Source: a virus. From it: a stretch of 64,000 nucleotides of DNA. Below are positions 25,897 through 33,718 of this stretch, one piece after another; the first letter of the stretch is position 1, and every line of letters starts with the position of its first letter. The translations under genes were made by a program, and so were the position numbers. The stretch spans positions 37,211 through 101,210 of the IMG/VR virus record IMGVR_UViG_3300043539_001475; one strand, given 5' to 3'. The notes under the pieces were generated by a model. The model saw only the letters and a list, made by a program, of their open reading frames with translations. It did no database searches and had not been told where the DNA came from.

Positions 25897-26823
25897 ATGA
25901 AAAGTTCAACAATATTAGGGGTTGGGATAATATCAGTAGTTGGTGTGGGTGCGTATTTTTATTTAAAAAATAAAAAACCACTATCGACAACATCGACAAC
26001 AGGGTCAACAGGGTCAACAGGGTCAACAGGGTCAACAGGGTCAACAGGGTCAACAGGGTCAACAGGGTCAACAGCATTAGTGGAAGAAATGGAAGAAATG
26101 GAACCAACGGTACAAACATCACCAACGGTACAAACATCGCCAACGGTACAAACATCGCCAACGGTACAAACATCGCCAACAATTACACCTTCTGTGGCTG
26201 ATATTTCTTTAGGATTACAACCTATAACTACAACTACAAAACCTACAGTAGACACGGTTGTATCGGCATTTGCAGAAACGCAAACTGAAAACTATAAAAA
26301 AGCAAGAGAATTGTCAAGAAATATTAGCGCTCTTTTAATTAAAGTTGATTTATACAAAACTAAGAAAACTAAAAATAAAATCAGAAACGAAATATCAGAT
26401 AAAACAAAGCAAGCAAATGCTTTGGGGTACAAAATATTGCCTTACGGTGAAATTGTAGCATTGAACGCTGTTGCAGATATTTCTTTAGGATTAAAACCAA
26501 CAACCGCTAACACACCAAGTTTTTTGACAAAAATTCTTGGACGAACACTTACACCAAGTGTTTTAACTCAAGCAAGTAGTATGTCAACTCCAGCAAGTAG
26601 TGTGAAAACTCTACCAAGTTTTTTAGGAGGAGGACGAAGTATTACACCAAGTGTTTTAACTCAAGCAAGTAGTGTATCAACTCCAATAAATAGTATAAAA
26701 ATTTTCGGAGGAAGAGTAATTCCAGTAAGCCCAACAAGTAGTGTAAAAACTCCGCCAATTTTTTTAGGAGGACGAACAAGCGCAACAACAAATACTTTTC
26801 TGTCAAAAGTAAAAAGAAGATAA
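25897..26823 (+). CDS. Array paralogue 2
   Basis: 308 aa. Same architecture as paralogue 1 but with 8 GST units and 4 TVQTSP units; the conserved helical and C-terminal parts are nearly identical at DNA level. The copy-number difference between otherwise matching genes is direct evidence of repeat slippage or recombination. Confidence 0.7.
   Translation: MKSSTILGVGIISVVGVGAYFYLKNKKPLSTTSTTGSTGSTGSTGSTGSTGSTGSTGSTALVEEMEEMEPTVQTSPTVQTSPTVQTSPTVQTSPTITPSVADISLGLQPITTTTKPTVDTVVSAFAETQTENYKKARELSRNISALLIKVDLYKTKKTKNKIRNEISDKTKQANALGYKILPYGEIVALNAVADISLGLKPTTANTPSFLTKILGRTLTPSVLTQASSMSTPASSVKTLPSFLGGGRSITPSVLTQASSVSTPINSIKIFGGRVIPVSPTSSVKTPPIFLGGRTSATTNTFLSKVKRR
26002..26073 (+). repeat. 9-bp microsatellite, 8 units (GST)
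   Basis: Eight identical gggtcaaca units, the second version of the array seen at 24828-25016. Confidence 0.95.
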
Positions 26824-26824
26824 T

Positions 26825-27157
26825 ATGAAAAGTTCAACAGTATTAGGAATTGGCTTATTAGCAGTACTCGGAGTAGGGGCTTATATTTATTTAAAAAATA
26901 AAAAAGCAACCAAATCAAGTGTAACTTTACCTAGCACAAAAAACACATCAAATACAACAGGCGTTAAAACTTCTTTGTCGGATGATTCTTTAGGATTAAA
27001 ACCAACTCCAACAAATATTGCAAAAACTTCTGTGTCGGATGCTTCTTTAGGATTAGAACCAACCCCAACAAGTAGTGTAAAAACTCGACCAATTTTTTTA
27101 GGGGGGCAAACAAATCCAGCAATAAGTATGATAATGTCAAAAGTAAAAAGAAGATAA
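26825..27157 (+). CDS. Array paralogue 3 (short)
   Basis: 110 aa. Leader MKSSTVLGIGLLAVLGVGAY + IYLKNKK, two SLGL motifs (DDSLGLKP, DASLGLEP), then the basic C-terminus shared with paralogues 1 and 2 (SKVKRR). It lacks the helical domain and the ILPYG motif. Confidence 0.65.
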   Translation: MKSSTVLGIGLLAVLGVGAYIYLKNKKATKSSVTLPSTKNTSNTTGVKTSLSDDSLGLKPTPTNIAKTSVSDASLGLEPTPTSSVKTRPIFLGGQTNPAISMIMSKVKRR

Positions 27158-27158
27158 T

Positions 27159-27629
27159 ATGAAAAGCTCAACAATATTAGGTCTTGGGATAATATCAGTA
27201 ATTGGGGTGGGTACTTATATTTACTTAAAAAGTGGTAAAATACCATTTTTAGATAAATTTTTAGGAGAACTTTCTCCAACAAGCGGTAAAGTAAATAACA
27301 CGGGAAGTACAACAGCTACAACAGGCAGTACAACAACTCCAACAAGCAATAAACCAACAAATACAGCTTCTGTAGCTGATATTTCTTTAGGATTACAGCC
27401 TAAACCTACAGTAGATACAGTTGTTTCAGCATTTTCAGAAACACAAACTGAAAACTATAAAAAAGCAAGAGAATTGTCAAGAAATATTAGCGCTCTTTTA
27501 ATTAAAGTTGATTTATACAAAACTAAGAAAACTAAAAATAAAATCAGAAACGAAATATCAGATAAAACAAAGCAAGCAAATGCTTTGGGTTACAAAATAT
27601 TGCCTTACGGTGAAATCGAAAAAATGTAA
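27159..27629 (+). CDS. Array paralogue 4
   Basis: 156 aa. N-terminal span, SGKIPFLDKF segment, Thr/Gly linker, [10 protein letters not shown], the same helical domain as paralogues 1-2, ending at [15 protein letters not shown]. This is the basic form of the family without the extra C-terminal region. Confidence 0.65.
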   Translation: MKSSTILGLGIISVIGVGTYIYLKSGKIPFLDKFLGELSPTSGKVNNTGSTTATTGSTTTPTSNKPTNTASVADISLGLQPKPTVDTVVSAFSETQTENYKKARELSRNISALLIKVDLYKTKKTKNKIRNEISDKTKQANALGYKILPYGEIEKM

Positions 27630-27640
27630 ATTAAAATAAT

Positions 27641-28168
27641 ATGAAAAGTTCAACAGTATTAGGAATTGGCTTATTAGCAGTACTCGGAGTAGGGGCTTAT
27701 ATTTATTTAAAACGTAAAAAAGAAACCACATCAAGTGTAACTGCACCTAGCACAAAAAAAACATCACCAACGGTACAAACATCGCCAACGGTACAAACAT
27801 CGCCAACAATTACACCTTCTGTGGCGGATGCTTCTTTGGGTTTACAACCTAAAGCAACAATAGATACTGTTGTTTCAGCATTTTCAGAAACACAAACTGA
27901 AAACTATAAAAAAGCTAAAGTAATATCTAAAGAAATTGAAGTTTTGACTAATACTTTAAGAAATTTAGAAATTGATAAGAAAAAAGAAAGTTCTAAGCCT
28001 TTTACAACGGGAAATTATATGGCTGGCGTGAGGGCTAATGCTGGTAAAAATGTGGCTAGTATTATATTTGCAATTAGAAGTGTTCAAAAACAAATGTCAG
28101 AAAAAACAGCTCAAGCAAATGCTTTAGGTTACAAAATATTACCTTATGGCGAAATCGAAAAAATGTAA
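27641..28168 (+). CDS. Array paralogue 5
   Basis: 175 aa. Span + KRKKE, short TVQTSP stretch, VADASLGLQP, a helical domain with a different central insertion (VISKEIEVLTNTLRN...), ILPYGEIEKM end. The first and last thirds match neighbours while the middle varies. Confidence 0.65.
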   Translation: MKSSTVLGIGLLAVLGVGAYIYLKRKKETTSSVTAPSTKKTSPTVQTSPTVQTSPTITPSVADASLGLQPKATIDTVVSAFSETQTENYKKAKVISKEIEVLTNTLRNLEIDKKKESSKPFTTGNYMAGVRANAGKNVASIIFAIRSVQKQMSEKTAQANALGYKILPYGEIEKM

Positions 28169-28179
28169 ATTAAAATAAT

Positions 28180-28671
28180 ATGAAAAGTTCAACAGTATTA
28201 GGAATTGGATTATTAGCAGTACTCGGAGTAGGGGCTTATATTTATTTAAAAAATAAAAAAGCAACCACATCAAGTGTAACTGTACCTAGCACAAAAAAAA
28301 CATCAAATACAACAAGCGTTACACCTTCTGTGGCGGATGCTTCTTTGGGTTTACAACCTAAAGCAACAATAGATACTGTTGTTTCAGCATTTTCAGAAAC
28401 ACAAACTGAAAACTATAAAAAAGCTAAAGTAATATCCAAAGAGGTTGAAGTTTTGAATAATAGATTAAGAACTTTAAACAGTGATTATGCAAGAGAGAGA
28501 AGTAAACCTTTTATAATAGGAAATAGCATGACTGGTTTTAGACCTGATAACAAATCAGCTCAAATTAAATTACAAATTAATTCTGTTGAAAAACAAATGT
28601 CAGAAAAAACAGCTCAAGCAAATGCTTTAGGTTACAAAATATTACCTTATGGCGAAATCGAAAAAATGTAA
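28180..28671 (+). CDS. Array paralogue 6
   Basis: 163 aa. Identical leader to paralogue 5 at protein level up to the basic stop, no TVQ repeats, VADASLGLQP, variable central helices, ILPYGEIEKM end. Confidence 0.65.
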   Translation: MKSSTVLGIGLLAVLGVGAYIYLKNKKATTSSVTVPSTKKTSNTTSVTPSVADASLGLQPKATIDTVVSAFSETQTENYKKAKVISKEVEVLNNRLRTLNSDYARERSKPFIIGNSMTGFRPDNKSAQIKLQINSVEKQMSEKTAQANALGYKILPYGEIEKM

Positions 28672-28712
28672 ATTAAAATAATGTAAATTAAAATAATGTA
28701 AATTAAAATAAT
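28668..28712 (+). repeat. 15-bp tandem repeat at array junction
   Basis: Three copies of atgtaaattaaaata cover the stop codon and leader between paralogues 6 and 7. The same unit occurs about twice at 29267-29296 and once at other junctions, the pattern left by unequal recombination between gene borders. Confidence 0.85.
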
Positions 28713-29270
28713 ATGAAAAGTTCAACAGTATTAGGAATTGGCTTATTAGCAGTACTCGGAGTAGGGACTTATATTTACTTAAAAAGTGGTAAAATACCAT
28801 TTTTAGATAAATTTTCAGGAGAACTTTCTCCAACAAGCGGTAAAGTAAATAACACGGGAAGTACAACAGCCCCAACAAATGGTACAAAAAATCCAAGAAA
28901 AGGTTTTTTGACAAAAATTCTTGGACGAACACGTCCAAAAGCAAGCACACCATCCATAGCTGATACTTCTTTAGGGTTACAGCCTAAAGCTACAATAGAT
29001 ACTGTTATATCTATTGTTTCAGAAACACAAACTGAAAACTATAAAAAAGCTAAAGTGCTATCTAAAGATATTGAAGTTTTGATGGTAGAATTGAAAAATG
29101 CAGAAAATGAATTAAAAAGTTTTGATTACAAACCTATGACTACTTTTGAAACAAAAGCTCGTAAAAGGGAAGACATTGCGATAATTAAAAAACGAATGTC
29201 AGAAAAAACATCTCAAGCAAATGCTTTAGGTTACAAAATATTACCTTATGGCGAAATCGAAAAAATGTAA
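28713..29270 (+). CDS. Array paralogue 7
   Basis: 185 aa. Leader as in the others, SGKIPFLDKF segment as in paralogue 4, a FLTKILGRTRP segment shared with paralogue 2, IADTSLGLQP, helical domain, ILPYGEIEKM. A visible mosaic of pieces from other members. Confidence 0.65.
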   Translation: MKSSTVLGIGLLAVLGVGTYIYLKSGKIPFLDKFSGELSPTSGKVNNTGSTTAPTNGTKNPRKGFLTKILGRTRPKASTPSIADTSLGLQPKATIDTVISIVSETQTENYKKAKVLSKDIEVLMVELKNAENELKSFDYKPMTTFETKARKREDIAIIKKRMSEKTSQANALGYKILPYGEIEKM

Positions 29271-29296
29271 ATTAAAATAATGTAAATTAAAATAAT

Positions 29297-29716
29297 ATGA
29301 AAAGTTCAACAGTATTAGGAATTGGCTTATTAGCAGTACTCGGAGTAGGGGCTTATATTTATTTAAAACGTAAAAAAGCAACCGAATCAAGTGTAACTGT
29401 ACCTAGCACAAAAAACACATCAAATACAACAAGCGTTACACCTTCTGTGGCTGATGCTTCTTTAGGTTTGCCTACAAAAGTAACTGCTAGTGCAGAAGAG
29501 CAAAAAAACTATTTGGAAGCAAAAGACTTGGCTAGGATTTTATTACTAGATAATGCGAAGGTATTTGATAATGAGTTTAAATTATTAATTACAAAATATG
29601 GAATTAAATGGAATCCTATGTTGAGGCTTACGAGTATTTGGAGTAAAGCTCAAACTAAAAGAATAAACGCATTAGGCTACAAAGTGTTGCCTAACTACGA
29701 TATTGAAAAAATGTAA
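29297..29716 (+). CDS. Array paralogue 8
   Basis: 139 aa. Leader and linker as in paralogue 6, VADASLGLP, a shorter divergent helical domain, and the variant ending NALGYKVLPNYDIEKM that is shared with paralogue 9. Confidence 0.65.
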   Translation: MKSSTVLGIGLLAVLGVGAYIYLKRKKATESSVTVPSTKNTSNTTSVTPSVADASLGLPTKVTASAEEQKNYLEAKDLARILLLDNAKVFDNEFKLLITKYGIKWNPMLRLTSIWSKAQTKRINALGYKVLPNYDIEKM

Positions 29717-29723
29717 ATAAAAT

Positions 29724-30095
29724 ATGGCTCTTAATAAATATACACAACAAGAATTTTCAGATTGTATATTACTCGATGCAAAATTGCGTAAGAGTATAAT
29801 TATTGTTGCTGATTTGCAAAAAAAGAAACTTTCAGGAGGATTTAGTGCAATGGACAATCTTTTATTGAATCAAGAAATTGAGTTAAAAAATAAAAGGGAA
29901 ATGGAATTTTCTAAATCATCTTGTGCAAATAAAATTGAGTACAAAAGATTATTAGAAACTGGTCAAATTACTACTGAAATGGCTAAAAAGCAAGAAGATG
30001 ACATTTTGCCTAAAAATAACAATGAGCAGTACATTTACATTGGAATAGGAGTAGTTGTATTAATAACAAGTTTATATTTAATATTAAAGAAATAA
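29724..30095 (+). CDS. Tail-anchored hypothetical protein inside the array
   Basis: 123 aa. Helical soluble part with two Cys (SDCILLD, KSSCANK) and a C-terminal span (YIYIGIGVVVLITSLYLIL) + KK. The final codon overlaps the next ATG. The protein at 63368 has the same plan. Confidence 0.6.
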   Translation: MALNKYTQQEFSDCILLDAKLRKSIIIVADLQKKKLSGGFSAMDNLLLNQEIELKNKREMEFSKSSCANKIEYKRLLETGQITTEMAKKQEDDILPKNNNEQYIYIGIGVVVLITSLYLILKK

Positions 30096-30472
30096 TGGCA
30101 GTATCATCAAAAGATTTAGCTAAAGAATTTCCATACACCGAAGATTGTGAGTTATTGGCAAAACAAATTGATTTGCTTGTAATAAACAAAGAATATTGGA
30201 GTAGGCAATCTAATAATTCAGAAGCAGACGCTACAAATAATTATTTATCAGCTAAAAGAAAGTGGTATAATGTCTACGGGTGTCTTTCTAAAGTAAACGC
30301 TATAAAAATGAAAGATGTTAGCGGTGTTTTTAATGCTTTTGGCGAAGAAGACAAATTAAGAATAGAAAAACAAATAGCTTCAGAAGTAAAAAAAAGGAAC
30401 ATTATCGGATTATCAGTGTTAATGGTATCTTTGCTTATGATAATTATTTTAAGTGAGATTAGAAAAAAATAA
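30095..30472 (+). CDS. Tail-anchored hypothetical protein inside the array
   Basis: 125 aa. N-terminal helical domain with Cys pair (EDCELL, YGCLSK), C-terminal span (IIGLSVLMVSLLMIIILSEI) + RKK. Same plan as the preceding gene. Confidence 0.6.
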   Translation: MAVSSKDLAKEFPYTEDCELLAKQIDLLVINKEYWSRQSNNSEADATNNYLSAKRKWYNVYGCLSKVNAIKMKDVSGVFNAFGEEDKLRIEKQIASEVKKRNIIGLSVLMVSLLMIIILSEIRKK

Positions 30473-30476
30473 TAAT

Positions 30477-31091
30477 ATGAAAAATTCAACAATATTAGGA
30501 ATTGGCTTATTATCAGTAGTTGGAGTAGGTGCTTATATTTATCTAAAAGGTAAAAAAACAACAAATATAACAAGCGGTGCATCCTCTGTAGTAAATAGTT
30601 CTTTAGGATTGTCTACTGCATCAACAAATCCTACAACTGAAAATACAAAATTATTGCAGGATTTGGGTGTAATAATAACACCCACAACTGTAACTTTAAA
30701 TATTAAGCCAAACGAAGGTGTTCCTTTGCTTACAACCGAAAAGATACAAAACGCCTTGTCGGCTTTAGGTATAGACCCAACAAAGTCTATTTCTAAAGAA
30801 TTGACTCTTCCTAACTATGTTGAAGCTAAAAAAATAGCTAGTGACATGAAGATAATTAATGATGGAGCAGGTGCAATTGACCCATATAGAAATCCTACAA
30901 AATGGATTTACCCAAAAGAAATATTAAACAAATTTTCTAGTTTAGCAGGACAAACGGTAACTTCAACCGCATCATATCGTAATCCCCCTGAGCTTAAACC
31001 TAGTCGTTCAGAGTTATTAGCAAATATGACCAAAAAAGTAAACGCATTAGGCTACAAAGTGTTGCCTAACTACGATATTGAAAAAATGTAA
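30477..31091 (+). CDS. Array paralogue 9
   Basis: 204 aa from the ATG at 30477; an upstream in-frame start overlaps the previous gene. Leader MKNSTILGIGLLSVVGVGAY, VVNSSLGLST motif, a larger unique middle (about 55-175) and the NALGYKVLPNYDIEKM end. Confidence 0.65.
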   Translation: MKNSTILGIGLLSVVGVGAYIYLKGKKTTNITSGASSVVNSSLGLSTASTNPTTENTKLLQDLGVIITPTTVTLNIKPNEGVPLLTTEKIQNALSALGIDPTKSISKELTLPNYVEAKKIASDMKIINDGAGAIDPYRNPTKWIYPKEILNKFSSLAGQTVTSTASYRNPPELKPSRSELLANMTKKVNALGYKVLPNYDIEKM

Positions 31092-31094
31092 ATT

Positions 31095-31289
31095 ATGCCA
31101 GCAGGAAAAATATACGATACAGACGAAACAACTAGAATAAAAGATTTTCTAAATATTCAGACTAAAGAATTGAAAGCTTTAGAATCAGAAAAATCGGTTA
31201 CAGATAAAACTGTAATTCGTTATGCTATAGTCATCTCTGGTGCTGTAATTGTTTTGTTAGCAGTAAAGTTTTTAACAAGAAAAAAATAA
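31095..31289 (+). CDS. Small tail-anchored protein
   Basis: 64 aa. Charged helical N-terminus, C-terminal span (YAIVISGAVIVLLAVKFL) + TRKK. Two bases before the next array gene. Confidence 0.6.
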   Translation: MPAGKIYDTDETTRIKDFLNIQTKELKALESEKSVTDKTVIRYAIVISGAVIVLLAVKFLTRKK

Positions 31290-31290
31290 A

Positions 31291-31827
31291 ATGGGAAAAT
31301 CGACAACATTAGGAATTGGATTATTAGCAGTACTCGGAGCAGGTGCTTATATTTATCTAAAAAATAAAAAAGCAACCACGCCAAGTGGAATTATTGATAA
31401 CACAACAAATAAAACTGGAATTGTAACGCCTCCAAAAAAAGGTTTATTACCAAGTTTTTTAGGAGGAACACCTCCAAAAGCAAGCACACCATCAATAGCT
31501 GATACGTCTTTAGGATTACAGCCTACAACTACAACAGCTACAATAGACGAAACTAAAACAAATAATTATATTATTGCTAAAAATCTTTCATTAGAAATAA
31601 TGGATTTGCAAAAAAAGATTAACAATTTATCTATTGATTTTCAAAAAATATTTCCTAAAAGTCGAATGGAAATGGACATGTATCAAAATATGGAAGTTGA
31701 CAGAGAGAGAAAAACAAAAGTTGATTTGCCAAAGATGGTAATGACTAGAGATATGCAGAAAAAATCATCAGAAGCAAACGCTTTGGGTTACAAAATATTG
31801 CCTTACGGTTTAATTGAAAAAATGTAA
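31291..31827 (+). CDS. Array paralogue 10
   Basis: 178 aa. Span + KNKKAT, a PSFLGGTPPKASTPSIADTS segment shared in part with paralogues 1 and 7, SLGLQP, helical domain with MEMDMYQNMEV insertion, [17 protein letters not shown] end. Confidence 0.65.
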   Translation: MGKSTTLGIGLLAVLGAGAYIYLKNKKATTPSGIIDNTTNKTGIVTPPKKGLLPSFLGGTPPKASTPSIADTSLGLQPTTTTATIDETKTNNYIIAKNLSLEIMDLQKKINNLSIDFQKIFPKSRMEMDMYQNMEVDRERKTKVDLPKMVMTRDMQKKSSEANALGYKILPYGLIEKM

Positions 31828-31832
31828 ATAAA

Positions 31833-32366
31833 ATGGAAAAATCAACAGCATTGGGAATTGGCTTATTAGCAGTAGTGGGAGTAGGCGCTTATGTTTATTT
31901 AAAAAGAAAAAAATCAACTACAACTACAACTACAACCACCTCATCTTCTGCGGTAGATAGCTCTTTAGGACTACCTGCCGTAACTACAACTACTTCGGTA
32001 GTAGATACTGCAACTGGTGCGACTAAAACAACTAAAACAGATACAACAAGCGGAACTGCTGTAACTACTGTAACAAATGTAATAGACGAGACTAAAACTA
32101 ATAATTACATCATGGCAAAAAAGATTTCAGAGGAAATAGCAAGTTTGCAAGATGAAATCAATAAATTAGAATTAGAATTTACTAAATGGTCTAAAGATTT
32201 TAGATTTCGTGGGGTAGGAAGTCGAACAGCTTATATAAATTCACAACGGGTTGATATGGTTACTAAACCTATTTATGGTATAAAAATAAAAATGCAAAAC
32301 CTAACACCTCAAGCAAACGCTTTGGGTTACAAAATATTGCCTTACGGTTTAATTGAAAAAATGTAA
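31833..32366 (+). CDS. Array paralogue 11
   Basis: 177 aa. Span + KRKK, Thr-rich stalk (TTTTTTTTSSS), VDSSLGLPA, Thr/Ala stalk, helical domain, [17 protein letters not shown] end as in paralogue 10. Last member of the tandem array. Confidence 0.65.
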   Translation: MEKSTALGIGLLAVVGVGAYVYLKRKKSTTTTTTTTSSSAVDSSLGLPAVTTTTSVVDTATGATKTTKTDTTSGTAVTTVTNVIDETKTNNYIMAKKISEEIASLQDEINKLELEFTKWSKDFRFRGVGSRTAYINSQRVDMVTKPIYGIKIKMQNLTPQANALGYKILPYGLIEKM

Positions 32367-32377
32367 ATTAAAATAAC

Positions 32378-32941
32378 ATGAAAAAATCTTTGTTAATAAT
32401 AGGTGGATTTGGTGTAATTGGTTTTGCACTATATCGTTATTTTAAGTATCAGGTAGAGTTAGCTTTGCAATATGACTACAATGTTAAAAACCTTAATGTT
32501 GTAAGTGTAGATGAAAACAAAGTTAACGTAACGGTTGATTTTGATATTACTAACAAATCTAGCTTTGAGATAATATTAAATAGCTATGATTTAGAATTTT
32601 ACTTTAAAGATGTACCGTTTGGAACCTCTTTTTCTGCAAATCCTATAAAAATCATGCCTAACAGTAAGTTTACAGTAAAAGCTAATGGGATTATTGATGC
32701 AAATGCAGTAAAGTCTTCTGCGTTAGCCTTAGCTTCTGATATATGGGCTAGGAAGCCAATAAATATACAACTTAAAGGAAAAATGAAAATTAAATTTTTA
32801 GGTATTAACACTACCCTTAATTTTGACAAAGAAAGTTTCGAATATTCAGCAGACTTGTTGAAAGATTACGGACTAGATAAGCCTTTGCATAATTTAGCAG
32901 TAAAATATCCAAAATTAGGTAGCGTATTAAGAATAAAATAA
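32378..32941 (+). CDS. LEA14/WHy-like beta-sandwich protein with N-terminal anchor
   Basis: 187 aa. N-terminal span (LLIIGGFGVIGFALY), then NVVSVDENKVNVTVDFDITNKSSFEIILNSYDLEFYFKDVP...IKIMPNSKFTVKANG, the LEA_2/WHy pattern (paired polar/hydrophobic strands with N-x-S loops). In phages this is a likely virion or periplasm-spanning sandwich domain. Confidence 0.6.
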   Translation: MKKSLLIIGGFGVIGFALYRYFKYQVELALQYDYNVKNLNVVSVDENKVNVTVDFDITNKSSFEIILNSYDLEFYFKDVPFGTSFSANPIKIMPNSKFTVKANGIIDANAVKSSALALASDIWARKPINIQLKGKMKIKFLGINTTLNFDKESFEYSADLLKDYGLDKPLHNLAVKYPKLGSVLRIK

Positions 32942-32976
32942 TTATTTTTACCGATAAAAACTTAAACAAACAAACT

Positions 32977-33387
32977 ATGGTAGTTGGAATGGTAAAAAAA
33001 ATTATGTTAACTGGCATAGACAAGTATGCGAAAATATACGATGCTACATCAGTACAAGTTCAGATAAAAGTTACAAATCAGGTTGAAGGAACAGTCAACT
33101 ATGAAATGTGCAAAGAATTTAAGTCAATTGATAAAATTAGATTTTTAGATATATTGGATAAAAAAATAGACATATTTCAATATGAAAGTTTGGCAAATCC
33201 TTTTTTAAAAAAATCTTTGATTCAGTTTTCGATAGAGGTAGATGACGATATTGACAATGTGAGCTGTTATATAGTTCAGTATTTAGATAAGGAGGGAGGT
33301 AAACAAATTGGTCTTAAATTTTTTAATGGAAGTAAAAATATTAAAAACATATCCTTAGTTAAGCATTTAGAGCAATTAGGGCTTTAA
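32977..33387 (+). CDS. Hypothetical soluble protein
   Basis: 136 aa, alternating strands and helices, no span, no motif I recognise. Preceded by 35 non-coding bases. Confidence 0.55.
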   Translation: MVVGMVKKIMLTGIDKYAKIYDATSVQVQIKVTNQVEGTVNYEMCKEFKSIDKIRFLDILDKKIDIFQYESLANPFLKKSLIQFSIEVDDDIDNVSCYIVQYLDKEGGKQIGLKFFNGSKNIKNISLVKHLEQLGL

Positions 33388-33400
33388 AAAAATTTTAAGA

Positions 33401-33706
33401 ATGGCATTAGAAAAAACTGAAAAAAATAAAAGCAAAGAAATAAATGTTAGTTCATCAGATATAGAATGGATTAAAAGTACTCTAACACAAATGAGTTCTA
33501 AAATGCAAGAAGTTGATGCTTCTTTAATAAAGCTTAATCAAACAGTAATAGGCGATAAACTTTATGGTCAAACTGGTTTAGTTGAAAAAGTAGAACAACA
33601 TGAAAATTATATAGAAAAAGACAAAGAGTTTAAATCAAAAATTATCGGTGGAGGAATAGCTGTTGCTTTTTTATGGGGTCTACTGCTAAAATTATTAAAA
33701 ATATAA
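33401..33706 (+). CDS. Coiled-coil tail-anchored protein (XhlA-like layout)
   Basis: 101 aa. Amphipathic helices with heptads (IEWIKSTLTQMSSKMQEVDASLIKL), VEQHENYIEKDKEFKSKIIGGG and a C-terminal span (GIAVAFLWGLLLKLLKI). It resembles haemolysin XhlA / phage membrane-anchor proteins. Placed directly before the giant fibres, it may belong to their attachment site. Confidence 0.55.
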   Translation: MALEKTEKNKSKEINVSSSDIEWIKSTLTQMSSKMQEVDASLIKLNQTVIGDKLYGQTGLVEKVEQHENYIEKDKEFKSKIIGGGIAVAFLWGLLLKLLKI

Positions 33707-33718
33707 AATAAAAAAAAA

